Positions 29,174 through 39,963 are shown, numbered from the stretch's first letter. The stretch is 64,000 nucleotides of DNA from Leguminivora glycinivorella (GCF_023078275.1 NC_062991.1:4650001-4714000), one strand, 5' to 3'. The notes: a model not told the origin generated them from the sequence alone. A program made the numbers and translations.

Positions 29174-32100
29174 TCACGGGCGATAATAATCTGGGAAGGT
29201 AACACGGCGGCCTGATCTAGTATTTCTTACTATGTTTTCCTTCTGTGGTTCTTTTTCTATTTCTTTCTTACTAACTGTTCTTTTTCTTCTCACAGGTTTC
29301 AGCGTGTTTTCTTTTTCAGGCTCTTTTTCTTTTCCAGGTGTCGACTCGTCTAACAGGTATGCTGGTTTCAAGCGATCAATGGTTACGGTGATGATCTTCC
29401 CGTTGACCCGTATTTTAAAAATCTTTTCTCCTCTTTCCAGCACTGCATGTGGGCCTGTGTATGCTGGCTTCAGCGCTCCACGCACAGCGTCTTCCCTCAA
29501 GAAGACGTGGGTGGATGATGCCAAGTCCTTGAATATGAACGTCTTCTTCTGACCATGCCTTGAGGTAGGCACAGGTTGAAGTTTGGTAGTTATATTCTTC
29601 AGGCGTGCTGTGAAGTCGGTGAGGTCAGTTGTGGTGTCAGTGCTGGGCTGGAAAAATTCCCCAGGCAGTCGGAGCGGTTCACCATAAACCAATTCTGCAG
29701 AGGATGTTTGCAGCTCTTCCTTAAAAGCGCTCCTTACTCCCATGAGCACCAACGGTAAGGCTTCTGTCCAGCTGTCATGCGCATGGCATATGATCGCCGC
29801 TTTCAGCTGTCTGTGGAACCTCTCGATCAATCCGTTGCAGGCTGGATGGTAAGCAGTTGTGCGTCGATGCTTGAACCCGATGACCTTCGCCAGGTAACTA
29901 AACAGAGCCGATTCGAATTGTGCCCCTCGATCGGTCACTATATCTATAGGGCAACCAAATCTTGAGATCCACGTAGAGAGTAGTGCTTTCGCCACCGTTT
30001 CAGCAGTTATATCCATGATTGGTATCGCCTCAGGCCATCGCGTAAAGCGGTCTATGGCTGTGAGGCAGTACCGGTATCCTTGAGAAGGAGGCAGAGGCCC
30101 TACCAGGTCAATATGCACGTGGGTAAACCTAGCTTTTGGCAACTGGTACGTACCCAAAGGTGCTTGAACGTGCCTCGTTACCTTCGCCTTCTGACAGGCT
30201 AAGCAACCTCGAGCCCATTCACGACAATCTTTATTTAAACCGGGCCATATGAATCGCTCGGCCACTAATTTTGCGGAGGCCTTAGTGCCCGGATGGCTGA
30301 GTGAGTGTAGGCTGTTGAATACCTGCCGTCTATACTCTGGAGTCACATAGGGTCTGATGGTCGTGGTGCTGTCGTCACAGTAGAGCGCTGTCGATGAACC
30401 TGGTATTGTCAGCTTCTTCAGGCTGATGCTGTACCCGGTGTCTCCTTCCAAGATCTGTTTAAGCTCCTGGTCGGTTTCTTGCGCCTTGGCGAGGATCGTT
30501 AAATCTACTGGTTGCTGGAGCTCCTCGATTCTGGACAAGGTGTCTGCCACGACGTTATTCTTCCCGGAAATGTGTCTAATGTCCGTGGTAAATTGAGAGA
30601 TGTAGTCGAGGTGTCGGAACTGCCTTGGAGAACAATTTGCTTTGTTGTTTGCGAACGCAAAGCACAGCGGCTTGTGGTCTGTGAAGACAGTAAATACTCG
30701 CGCCTCCAGCATGTGCCTAAAATACCTGATAGAATTGTAGATTGATAGCAGTTCGCGGTCATAGGGCGAGTATTTCTGTTGAGCCGAGCTGAGCTTCTTT
30801 GAGTAGAACGCTAGTGGTTGCCATGCATCACCTTTCCATTGCTGCAGTACTCCACCAACAGCTGTGTCGGAAGCATCACAGACGAGCGCGAGATGGGCTT
30901 CAGGATCTGGGTGCGCTAACATTGCCGCCTGGCAGAGGCTGGCCTTGCAGTCGAGGAAGGCTTTAGTCTGACGGTCTGCCAGGTTGATTGGCTCTGATCC
31001 TCTGACTGGGCCAGTGAGCAACTCGTGCAATGGAGCTTGAAGCTGGGCGGCTTGAGGTATGAACCGACGATAAAAATTAATCATCCCTAGAAACCTCCTC
31101 AGTTCTTTTACGGTTTTGGGCGTAGGGAATGATTGGATAGCTTCTACCTTCGTCTCCAGGGGCTTGGTGCCGTCGGCTGAGATGTGGTATCCCAAGAATT
31201 TGACATCTGGAACTCCGAAGACACACTTCGATGGGTTGATGACCATACCGTATTCTCTCAACTTTGTGAAGAGCTGTCGCAAGTGGTCTTCGTGCGTTGC
31301 TTCATCAGGTGAAAAGATAAGAAAGTCGTCTAGATATGCGTAAACGAAGTCCATGCCCCTCGTGACCTCGTCGACAAAGCGCTGGAACGTTTGTCCTGCG
31401 TTCCTGAGGCCGAAGGTCATGTACGGGAACTCATATAACCCGAACGGAGTTGAAATCGCTGTCTTAGGGATGTCCTGCTCGTGCACTGGAATTTGGTTGT
31501 AGGCCTTAACCAAGTCTATTGTCGAGAAGACCTTACATCCGGCGAGCTGGTGAGAAAAGTCATGGATGTGACGAATCGGGTAGCGATCTGGAACAGTTCT
31601 CGCGTTCAGTTGCCTATAGTCGCCGCATGGTCTCCAGCCATTATCTTTCTTGGGCGCTAGATGTAGTGGCGAAGACCAAGGGCTCAGTGATGGTCTGGCT
31701 GTTCCACATTTGAGCATGGACTCAAACTCCTGCTTGGCTATCTTAAGCTTGTCAGGTGCTAACCTTCTAGGTGTGCAGTGGACTGGAGGACCATCCGTCG
31801 TCTTTATGTAGTGAACCGTGCTGTGTTTGATCTCACGATGAACTCCTGGAGGCCGCGTGATGTCTGGGAACTCTTGTACTATGCTATCATACCTCGATTC
31901 TCCGATTGACGTCTTGATGGATGCTATGTTGCTTGTGTTTTCAGCTGACATGGCTGCCACAGACAGAGAGGTCGTATTATCAATTAGGCGTTTGTTACGG
32001 CTGTCGACGAGTAAATAGTAGTAAGACAGAAAGTCGACGCCTATGATTGGCTTGGTGACGTCGGCTACAGTAAATTGCCAGCCGTACTCACGACGAAGAC

Positions 32101-32410
32101 CTAAATCCAGGTGTAGCTGTACATATCCGTAAGTATTGATTACAGATCCATTCGCGGCGAACAGTTCATACTTGCTTTTGGGTCGATGTTCACGAAGAGC
32201 CGAGTGCGGAAAAACACAGAGATCGCTTCCTGTATCCACGAGAAACTGCATTTTGGTACGTCGGTCTGTAACGAACAGGCGACCTGGCCTCGAGCAATTG
32301 TTGGCCGCCATCACAGATTGCCCTGACCGTTTCCCGACACAAAATCGCAAGGCTTCAAGCACTTCGTTGCTTGAGACTGGAATTTGGAATGGTACCAACA
32401 CACAGGCCAT
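29174..32410 (-). CDS. pol: Pol polyprotein of CsRn1-type Gypsy
   Basis: An open frame of 1,078 codons. Aspartic protease: DTGSD at 59-63. Reverse transcriptase: about 215-400 with FSTIDLVKAYNQIP and active site YLDD at 359-362. RNase H: D512, E553, D578 and D623 in the expected order. Integrase zinc finger: H702, H706, C736, C739. Integrase catalytic triad: D768, D827, E863, with 35 residues between the last two (DD35E). The C-terminus is basic. The first ATG overlaps the end of gag by 100 bp, but expression is expected by -1 frameshifting at 32,329-32,335. All key residues are present and no stop interrupts the frame. Confidence 0.93.
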   Translation of the reverse strand: MACVLVPFQIPVSSNEVLEALRFCVGKRSGQSVMAANNCSRPGRLFVTDRRTKMQFLVDTGSDLCVFPHSALREHRPKSKYELFAANGSVINTYGYVQLHLDLGLRREYGWQFTVADVTKPIIGVDFLSYYYLLVDSRNKRLIDNTTSLSVAAMSAENTSNIASIKTSIGESRYDSIVQEFPDITRPPGVHREIKHSTVHYIKTTDGPPVHCTPRRLAPDKLKIAKQEFESMLKCGTARPSLSPWSSPLHLAPKKDNGWRPCGDYRQLNARTVPDRYPIRHIHDFSHQLAGCKVFSTIDLVKAYNQIPVHEQDIPKTAISTPFGLYEFPYMTFGLRNAGQTFQRFVDEVTRGMDFVYAYLDDFLIFSPDEATHEDHLRQLFTKLREYGMVINPSKCVFGVPDVKFLGYHISADGTKPLETKVEAIQSFPTPKTVKELRRFLGMINFYRRFIPQAAQLQAPLHELLTGPVRGSEPINLADRQTKAFLDCKASLCQAAMLAHPDPEAHLALVCDASDTAVGGVLQQWKGDAWQPLAFYSKKLSSAQQKYSPYDRELLSIYNSIRYFRHMLEARVFTVFTDHKPLCFAFANNKANCSPRQFRHLDYISQFTTDIRHISGKNNVVADTLSRIEELQQPVDLTILAKAQETDQELKQILEGDTGYSISLKKLTIPGSSTALYCDDSTTTIRPYVTPEYRRQVFNSLHSLSHPGTKASAKLVAERFIWPGLNKDCREWARGCLACQKAKVTRHVQAPLGTYQLPKARFTHVHIDLVGPLPPSQGYRYCLTAIDRFTRWPEAIPIMDITAETVAKALLSTWISRFGCPIDIVTDRGAQFESALFSYLAKVIGFKHRRTTAYHPACNGLIERFHRQLKAAIICHAHDSWTEALPLVLMGVRSAFKEELQTSSAELVYGEPLRLPGEFFQPSTDTTTDLTDFTARLKNITTKLQPVPTSRHGQKKTFIFKDLASSTHVFLREDAVRGALKPAYTGPHAVLERGEKIFKIRVNGKIITVTIDRLKPAYLLDESTPGKEKEPEKENTLKPVRRKRTVSKKEIEKEPQKENIVRNTRSGRRVTFPDYYRP

Positions 32411-33255
32411 CTACGGTAGCTGGACTGCGAACGACCTTGACTGGTTCCACGGCTACGGCTGCGACCATACCTCTGCGATCCCTTACCCCTGGTTCTTGGT
32501 CGCGATCTGGTGTTCCTTTCTGCGCGCATTTCATGGATTTCCTTGGTTAATTCCGCTATCTGCTGAGCTAAGTAGTCCATTGAAGCGGTTTGCGGCCCCG
32601 GCGCAGAACAAGTTTGTGACGTACTTGCTACCTGGGGGTTGGGGGGTGCGAGGTCCCATACTCGATCCGCGGTGTTTGCCAACGTGTCCAACGTCTGTGG
32701 GGTCGGCTGCGACGCTATTGCTGCCTGGATGTTCATTGGTAAACGATTAATCCAAATAGACCTTAAAAGTTCCTCATGTACCTGCGGGCCTGCTAGATGC
32801 TGAAGATGACGCAAGAATTGGGATGGCTTGCGATCACCTAACTCCTCATGCACCAACAGCCTCTTCAGTTCCTTTTCTCGGGACGCCGACAGCCTTGAGA
32901 TCAGCTCTGCCTTCAGCTTTTCATATTTGCCCTCCGCCGGCGGGTTGACAATGACGTCCTTCACCTCAGCGGCGTACTCGTGATCTAGCTGTGACAGTAT
33001 ATAATAATATTTGGTAGCATCGGATGTTATTTTAGATAAGATAAAGTGGCCTTCTACTTGCGCAAACCAAACCGCCGGATCTTGACGATAAAATGGCGGT
33101 AATCGTACTCCGACGCGGAATGTGTCGGCGCCAGTGGATAACGGGTCAGTGGAAAATTCCAGAGACGGCTGCGCGGCCGGTTGCATGACTTGCACATTCG
33201 CTTGTGGTACTGCGTTTGCACTCTCCCCGCTTGGACCGCCTTTGCCATCACCCAT
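32311..33255 (-). CDS. gag: Gag of CsRn1-type Gypsy
   Basis: A protein of 314 residues. The N-terminal half has the capsid-like region (FRVGVRLPPFYRQDPAVWFAQVEGHF and following helices); then an Arg/Ser/Gly-rich stretch near 245-280; then a zinc motif with C286, H289, C299 and C303. CHCC at this place is diagnostic of the CsRn1 clade. Gag would form the particle and bind the RNA genome. The stop lies 100 bp inside the pol open frame. The frame is intact. Confidence 0.9.
   Translation of the reverse strand: MGDGKGGPSGESANAVPQANVQVMQPAAQPSLEFSTDPLSTGADTFRVGVRLPPFYRQDPAVWFAQVEGHFILSKITSDATKYYYILSQLDHEYAAEVKDVIVNPPAEGKYEKLKAELISRLSASREKELKRLLVHEELGDRKPSQFLRHLQHLAGPQVHEELLRSIWINRLPMNIQAAIASQPTPQTLDTLANTADRVWDLAPPNPQVASTSQTCSAPGPQTASMDYLAQQIAELTKEIHEMRAERNTRSRPRTRGKGSQRYGRSRSRGTSQGRSQSSYRRWPVCWYHSKFQSQATKCLKPCDFVSGNGQGNL
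32329..32335 (-). promoter_or_regulatory. -1 ribosomal frameshift heptamer GGGAAAC
   Basis: On the minus strand GGGAAAC is read by gag as G GGA AAC. This is the X XXY YYZ pattern of -1 slippery sites. Slipping back one base moves ribosomes to GGG AAA CGG, which is the pol frame, and avoids the gag stop 15 bases on. A possible stem (GGCGGCC with GGTCGCC) begins about 20 bases downstream. Function is inferred. Confidence 0.75.
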
Positions 33256-33287
33256 ATCTGTTTCTCAGACAGGTTGCGATCAATATT

Positions 33288-33305
33288 CAAACAAGGGGTC
33301 ACCAG
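33288..33305 (-). other. Primer binding site (tRNA-Trp-like)
   Basis: On the minus strand TGGTGACCCCTTGTTTGA begins directly after the 5' LTR. The first ten bases match the complement of the 3' end of insect tRNA-Trp, the primer reported for CsRn1 elements. Confidence 0.75.
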
Positions 33306-33852
33306 TGAAGTGATGGAAGGCACCCGACGTGGTAAACACTTAAAAATGCGAGCGAACTCACCGGGGGATGCGATAGATACGAAGACGGGCGGAGCGCCAA
33401 GCGACGTGCGTTCAGCGTGGGATCGAGATCTGCACTGCGCGGCGGGGAGCGCCGGCGCATCGGGCGGCGTCCAAGGCCGCGACTATCCAGGACCGGTTGA
33501 AGCGGCGCGCGGTGATAGCTGACTGCAGCCGACACGGCCGGTGCCGGCGGGCCGGCCGGGCACTCGAACGAGTAGGTATTTGGTAGGTATTGATGTTTAT
33601 GTTATTTATAGGATTAAGTATGTATTTTATCTATCCACATTAATGCGTATGTATGTATGTATATGTGTAAATTATTATGTATGTGTCTATTATGAATTTA
33701 GTGTTATATTTAATTATGTAATTATGTTTATGTGATGTATTTATTAGGTATCGTGTACTATATAAGTATATATGTAATTTGTATGTGATATTTATGTATA
33801 TAAGTAAATAATACGTATTTATAAGTATATACATATAGGTGGCATCGCCACA
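33306..33852 (-). repeat. 5' LTR of the CsRn1 element
   Basis: 547 bp, same sequence as 28,605-29,151. The promoter should lie in this copy, but I could not fix a TATA box or start site with confidence. Confidence 0.95.
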
Positions 33853-33856
33853 CTTT
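33853..33856. other. Target-site duplication CTTT, right
   Basis: Second copy of CTTT; removing one copy together with the element restores the LINE reading frame across the junction. Confidence 0.9.
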
Positions 33857-36642
33857 CTCACCGATGCAGTAAATGATGCTGAGCTTACATGCGACGGGTG
33901 GAGCTTGCTGCGCCGGGACCGCGCCACGGGCGCGCGCGGCGGTGGCGTGCTCCTCGCGGCGAGGCCCGGGATTGAACTGTGTCGGTGTCAAGAGTTGGAA
34001 ACGCCAAGTGGTGAGGACTTGTGGGCATCGTTCGTCGTTGACCAAATACGATGCTATATCTGTGTTGTGTACATTCCTCCCAGTGCAACTGACGATACTT
34101 ACTTCGCGTGGTTTCAAAAAGTAGAGTCGGTGATCGAAACGCTAAAGTGTGCGGTGTTTATCGTGGGTGACCTAAATTTGAATCCAGATTATACGTCTCA
34201 AAATGTTCTAACTTATTACTGTTATTTTTTAACTGTATGTGGCTTGAAAGAGACGAATGAGGTGAGGAATGCTCATGGGGGTAAACTAGATGTTGTGCTG
34301 ATGTCGGAGCGCATTCCTACTTGTGTGGTACTAGAGATGCTGGATGGAGGCCTGGTCCCAAGGCCAGACGCATACCATCCTCCTCTGGAGATATCGGTTC
34401 CAATGGATGGTATCACAGGTCGAGCTCCAACCGAACGCCTGGAACCTGGTAATGTAGACAAGCAGCAGGATTGGAACTTTCCCAAAGGTAACTATGCGCT
34501 TCTATATGAGTTAATCTCGGCAGCCTGTTGGGAGGAAGTTCTAAGCTCTGTGAATGTCGAACAGGCGGTCGATATATTGTACAAAAAATTGTATGAGGTT
34601 TTTGATCTCTGTATACCGAAACGAAATCGACCGGCGAAACCAAGTAGACGTTATCCCGTTTGGTACACTTCAGATTTGATCAGTGACCTTAAACGGAAAG
34701 GCGAGCTTCACAAAAAGTGGAAAGCCACTAAAAATAAAGACGTTTACAACGAGTTCTCGAATTTGAGGTCCAAAGTGAAGAAACGTATAGCGTCGGCTTA
34801 TGAAGATTACCTCGACCGAATTCAGAGTAGACTAAGAGAAAATCCCCGTGCGTTTTGGCAACATCTTGACAGTCTGAAGACAAAGGGTGGTTTTGTCTCT
34901 AGTATAGAGTCTGGTGGCCAAAAATATACTGGAAATAAGGTTGCTAGGGCTTTTGCCGACTATTTTTCAGAGGTTTTCTTGCCTGACATACCCAATCTGG
35001 ACCCGAGCAAGCAATGGAGCGGAAATCAAACTCCTGATGCTAACCTCATTCACATTACGTCCATATCAATGGAAGAGGTGGTAACAGGCATTAAACGGAT
35101 GAAGTCTAACTCCTCAGTTGGGCCCGATAACGTACCGGCGTATATTTTGAAGGGATGTGCAGAGAGTCTTAAGATTCCTTTGCATTTTATTTTCAACTTG
35201 GCTCTTGGTTCTGGGTGTTACCCGCATCAGTGGAAAGTTTCTAGAGTAAGGCCGATTCCTAAGGGGAGTGATCTTACTGTGGTGGAGAATTACAGGCCAA
35301 TAGCTGTTCTTCCTACGCTGGCCAAATTGTTTGAGTCCATACTCCATAAAACTCTGTCAGTACAGACTAGACCTTTTCTGTGTGATGCGCAGCACGGTTT
35401 TAGGCCGAATCGCTCTGTAAACACGAATCTTCTGATTTTAGTCGATAGCATTTCGGAACACCTTGATAGAGGTATACAGGTTGATGTGCTGTATCTTGAT
35501 TTTAGAAAGGCTTTCGATCGCGTAGATAATGATGTATTGCTGGAAAAGTTAAGCCGCATTGGTTTTTCTACTGGATTGCTAAAGTTATTTGCAAGTTATC
35601 TACGTGATCGACAGCAATTTATCCGACATGGTTGCTTTGTATCGGCTCCATACCATACGCGATCGGGCGTCAGCCAGGGCTCCATACTGGGACCATTCCT
35701 GTTCGGAATCATGATTAATGATCTCCAGTCAGTTCTGAAGTCATCTCAAAGTCTCCTTTACGCCGACGATTTAAAGTTAGTTTACGGGGTGGAGCAAGGA
35801 ACTGACTGTGAATCGTTGCAAGCGGACATCAACCTGGTGTATCAGTGGAGTATGGAAAACAGGCTTCTTTTCAATTCTGCCAAATGTTGTGTCTGTACTT
35901 TCAGCCGCTCACAGGCTCCAATACTTGCGCAGTACTTTCTGGGATCAGAGACTATAAATAGAGTATTTTCAGTTAAAGATCTAGGCGTGGTCTTCGATAC
36001 GCGTCTCACGTTCCACGAGCACATAGTGTCTCTTGTGGCCGACTGCTATCGAAGACTAGGGTTTGTAGTCCGTAACATGCGGGAGTTTAACGATCCACTG
36101 GCCATCAAGCTCGTGTATAACGCTTTGGTTAGAAGCAAATTAGAGGCTTCGTCGATTGTATGGCTACCGTATGAATCCACATACTCGTTAATGCTCGAGA
36201 AAGTGCAAAAGCTTTCCTAAGGTTTTTGTACAAAAAAATGTATGGGTACTACCCGCTTTTGTATCCAACCAAGTACCTCTTGGGAACCCTTGGATACAAT
36301 TCATTGGAAGTCAGAATGACCTTTAGTTTGTTAGGTACTGCGTGTCGAGTGCTGCGCGGAGAGTCAGATTGCCCGGAACTAGTTAGCCGCCTCGTGCGAC
36401 TGTATGTTCCGGGAGTCTCCAGAATAGATCTCAGGCCTCGGCGACGCGTTCTTTTAGCGGTGCCGGCTGCGCGAACTGTGTCGCGAAGGAACTCTCCACT
36501 ACTGCGTGCTCTCTCACTACTGAATGCGCTCTTGGCGTCAACACCCGAGTGCGATCTGATTGCATGGCGATGGGCGGCTGTGAGAAAGGAATGCTTGAGG
36601 TTTTGTGAGGAAATGGATGCTAGGCCATCGAGTGTAATGTGA
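33857..36642 (+). pseudogene. LINE ORF2, endonuclease/reverse transcriptase, main part
   Basis: It continues ORF2 after the Gypsy insertion. The rest of the APE-like endonuclease includes IVGDLNLNP near 34,160. The reverse transcriptase (about 35,060-35,900) contains YRPIAVLPTLAKLFE, LYLDFRKAFDRVD and the active site YADD (35,759-35,770). A C-terminal region (LEKVQK..., ECDLIAWRW) completes it to the stop at 36,640. One base is missing near 36,206-36,211: the frame ending at 36,219 stops, and the C-terminal 138 codons run in another frame. Apart from this and the insertion the gene looks intact, so inactivation is recent. Confidence 0.88.
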
Positions 36643-36782
36643 GGTACTTAGTGTTATATTGTGTTGTACCTTTCTAATGTTATACGTTGTTATGTGTTAT
36701 TTAAGTTTCATGGCGTATTAGCTCACTGTAATGTCATGTTAACGTATCGACAAATAAAATAAATAAAAATAAATAAATAAAT
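36643..36782 (+). other. LINE 3' UTR and A/T tail
   Basis: The 140 bases after the stop end in repeated AAATA words. No target duplication could be matched because the 5' end is not known. Confidence 0.6.
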
Positions 36783-37173
36783 GTAACCTAAAAATAAAAT
36801 GGCAAAAATCTTTGTTTTTGCCATTAACAAAATAAAATGGTACAAAATACGGTTTTTTGTCATTAATGAAACAAAGTAATAAAATGCCAAAAAAATACAG
36901 ATTTTTCAGCCATTTTATTTGTAGGTCACCCAATCCTTCTAACAACCCTAGAATACTTGCAAACTATCGTTCGCAAGTGTGTCGGGAATAGGCGATAACT
37001 ATCAAATTATCTCATAACTCCAACATCATAGTTTGTTGACGAGACGTTTGTCTTTCCAATTTATTGTAATGACCATCGGAAATTATGATCATGTACTAGT
37101 ATTATTTTCATGTGAAGTAGTTGGAACATACCTAAACTATTGAAAATGCTCATGAAATGTAATAAGATAAAGA
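36783..37173. other. AT-rich, no gene seen
   Basis: Contains several 'AATAAAATGG' words in loose repetition between 36,790 and 36,920; otherwise nothing recognised. Confidence 0.4.
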
Positions 37174-37506
37174 TGGGCCATTTTTTTTTTCAAAGTTGTC
37201 CACCCCACTTTTTTTGTAACATGGGTATTTTTTACACGATTCATACTCAGAATCGAGAGCTCTTTCGATCCTGATAGGAGAAAAAAAACTGTCCCAAGAT
37301 TTCCATACATTTTTTCGAACCTTCCATTCCGTTACCGCCATACAAAATGTATGAGAGAATGGTAACGGAATGGGAAAAAAACCTTGGGAAACTTTTTTTC
37401 TCCTATTAGGATTGAAAGAGCTCGCGATTCTGAGTGGAAAACACATAAAAATTTCCAAATCCAAAAAAAGTGGGGTGGACATGGACAACTTTGAAAAAAA
37501 TGGCCC
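37174..37506. mobile_element. MITE-C foldback, full copy
   Basis: Ends TGGGCCATTTTTTTT and AAAAAATGGCCCA, then 'TTGTCCACCCCACTTTTTTT' and its complement, 'TCAGAATCGAGAGCTCTTTC' and its complement, 'TTCCGTTACC' and its complement. Almost the whole 333 bp is one hairpin. Confidence 0.9.
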
Positions 37507-38227
37507 AGATATGGGCTTTTGTATTAGGATAGGGTAAATACTTAGTCCTGGATTTTTTTTTCAAAAATTTTTCGAGTAAGAGGTTTCTTGCAAAGTTTTT
37601 CTTTAATTTCTAGTACTTTAGTTAATTAGTATGACGGTGAATATGGTGATGACAAAGTTGTTTTGATTTATTATTTTTGTATCATTTACTACTAAAGTGC
37701 TAAACGTGTTAAGATTTTTTTAATCTTACCAATAATTTTATAGCTACTAAACTCGCAACATATTTCCCATACATATTCGCAAATTACCTTATTCAAAACA
37801 CAACATACTGTGTTCGGACCCGGCAGGGGGCGTGACGATAGTAATATATGACTTTCCGCCCTAACACATGTACGATCATATTTTTAGCGCAGATTAATGA
37901 CCGAGGGAGAAAAATAACGGGTTTATTTAAATAATAAATAAGTTACGCCTACGCCAATCAGGGATAACAATTAAAATATTTTATAGTGTAAAAATATGCA
38001 ATTATTCTTCAAAATAAGTTAACGGTTTAATATGCAACGAAAATAAATATTCTACGAAATACCTGGGCTCGAGAATAAATATTTGTTATTTCTAGCTATT
38101 TTTAGTAATAAAAATGGTTTAAGAAAACCAAACTAATTCCTATAGAAGAACCAGTTTGATGATCGTAGTGTGTGGAAATTCCCATACAAAAAAAAACAAA
38201 CGCTAATTTCGGTAACACCTTTAAAAG
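37507..38227. other. AT-rich, no gene seen
   Basis: No coding or repeat structure recognised. Confidence 0.4.
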
Positions 38228-38300
38228 TTTGGCCACACATGCGCGTTTTGAGACCGTTAGCGTTAGCGGAGCGTAATGATGTCGGTGCGCCGAACGGAGC
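38228..38300. mobile_element. MITE family R4, half copy
   Basis: 'GGCCACACATGCGCGTTTTG' then 'GTTAGCGTTAGCGGAGCGTA'. A second half is at 38,640-38,772, suggesting one copy opened by about 340 bp of insertion. Confidence 0.6.
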
Positions 38301-38639
38301 AGATTGACAGCGTATTCAAAGCGGTGGCACATCTTCTAATAAGTATCAAGTGACACATAAGAAATCAAAACAGTTTGGAATAAAGCAATTAGCTAAATTA
38401 GCCTTCTGGGCACCCTACCATCCGGCGCCGAGCTTGCTCCTGTCTTTTATTTGTAAATATTTTTATGTACATATATTTATCCTGTTTAAGTTTAGTAGTT
38501 TAAGTTCTTTTTATGTTTTTATACAACATTGTAATGTGTAAATAATATCGTTCCGCAAGGGTAGTTGAATTGAAAGTTAAAATCTGAAAAAAATTTGTCA
38601 ATTACAAAGTTTTCGAGCTAAATTGTTATTAACATTTAA

Positions 38640-38772
38640 TCACAATTATTGCTGCAGCGCTGTGTTGTGTGAACGCATGATCCGTTCTGACTGCGCTCGC
38701 ATTCAGCGCGCATTCCGCACCGCTACGCTACGCTACGCTATCAAAACGCCCCATGTGTGGCCGAACCTTTAT
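38640..38772. mobile_element. MITE family R4, second half
   Basis: 'CATTCCGCACCGCTACGCTA' with 'ACGCTA' repeated, then 'AAAACGCCCCATGTGTGGCC'. Mirrors the piece at 38,228. Confidence 0.6.
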
Positions 38773-39239
38773 ACACGCGTTAACATAGAACCATGGGATG
38801 GTTAGTATTAGCTAGAAACCGATATATATTACTCTGACATCTGTGACATAAGGTTGGCACTCCAAGGCAAGTAAATAAAATACTTACGTACTTTTTACAC
38901 TAAGACGTCAATTCTTGTTTATTCCCAATTTTCCTCAATTCAAAATAAAATCCAATTTTTCTACAGGAAATAACATTAATTAAAGCTATTGATTTCAATC
39001 CAGACATATTTAATGAGGAAATGGATTTTATATCAAAGAAATTTGTACTTTTTGAAGCGTTCAAAGAAATTCTTTTGAAGGTCGATGTCGCTTTTGTAAA
39101 TACATCGACAAAATAAAAAATAGGTTAAGTAATTTCTTTGCTACATATTTGCTTTTTTGTGGCTTTATTTTTCTAAATATTTGGATATTGCGGGTAATAT
39201 ATTTGTGATATATACCTGTGGGCCTAGCACGCTAGTGTG
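38773..39239. other. AT-rich, no gene seen
   Basis: No coding or repeat structure recognised. Confidence 0.4.
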
Positions 39240-39550
39240 ATATGTGTAGCCAAAGACATATATAACTCCGTATAGACAGATAAAGTCTAAGAAAAAAACG
39301 TACCTCAGTACCATTCAGAAAAAGGTACGGTGGCTTAGATGGCATTACACCTTTGGGGTACGCTCAGCTGGATGGCGCTGATATTAATATTTGACATTTT
39401 AACACATATCAAGCTAAGAATATGGACCAAATTGTCAAAACTGAGGTTCAAAGTTTTAAGCCTGTGTCAAGAGATGGCAGTCTATGCACTGTGATTACAC
39501 ATTTTACTTTGACAGTTACTCTCTATAATACTTGATTCTCTTTGACATCG
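39240..39550 (+). repeat. Family R3, second copy
   Basis: Same block order as 975-1,345: 'AACTCCGTATAGACAGATAA', 'AAAAAGGTACGGTGG', 'CAAATTGTCAAAACTGAGG'. Confidence 0.7.
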
Positions 39551-39561
39551 TAACTTTCTTT

Positions 39562-39963
39562 TTAGGGTTCTATAATACCCTTGATTCTCTGTCCGTCCGT
39601 CCGTCCGCGGATAATCTCAGCTTATCGAATCGGACAAAGTGCGGAAAAAAATGTTTTATTAGGGTACACATTTCCATTCCAACCTTTATATTGTTATAGG
39701 TATTTAAAAATGAATACGGGTTTACTCAGATCGTTTTTTGATAATATTAATATTTTCGGAAATAATCGCTCCTAAAGGAAAAAAAGTGCGTCTCCCCCCC
39801 CTCTAAGTTTTGAACCATATGTTAAAAAAATATGAAAAAAATCACAAATGTAGAACTTTATAAAGACTTTCTAGGAAAATTGTTTTGAACTATAGTTCAT
39901 TAGTTTTTGAAAAATACAGAAAACTACGGAACCCTACACTGACGCAGCACGCTCTTGCTTTTT
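39562..39963 (-). mobile_element. MITE-B, short inverted copy
   Basis: Starts TTAGGGTTCTATAAT, has GTCCGTCC repeats at 39,590-39,606 and ends 'ACTACGGAACCCTACACTGA'. Lacks part of the middle. Confidence 0.8.

Larger units (their letters stand above)
28605..33852 (-). mobile_element. Complete CsRn1-clade Ty3/Gypsy retrotransposon
   Basis: 5,248 bp with LTRs of 547 bp at each end that look identical by eye, TG...CA ends, a CTTT duplication, a primer binding site fitting tRNA-Trp, a polypurine tract, and open gag and pol. The gag zinc motif is C-x2-H-x9-C-x3-C, the CHCC form that marks the CsRn1 clade (the group of Bombyx Kabuki); most Gypsy elements have CCHC. There is no envelope gene. Matching LTRs and uninterrupted frames mean a very recent insertion and possible activity. 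Confidence 0.92.
27142..36782 (+). mobile_element. CR1/L2-like non-LTR retrotransposon, split by a Gypsy element
   Basis: Two ORFs in order, ORF1 with a PHD finger (27,314-28,477) and ORF2 with endonuclease and reverse transcriptase (from 28,485), then a short 3' UTR ending in AATAAA-like A/T repeats at about 36,740-36,782. The PHD-type ORF1, with no RNase H domain apparent in ORF2, fits the CR1/L2 group better than Jockey, whose ORF1 carries zinc knuckles. The 5' boundary is not visible and is set just after the tRNA-like block by convention. A 5,248-bp LTR element lies inside ORF2. A related C-terminal fragment is at 61,188-61,512. Confidence 0.8.

Noticed and set aside
28605..33852. An envelope gene (errantivirus)
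   Set aside because: Pol runs to within 25 bases of the LTR; there is no room for env.
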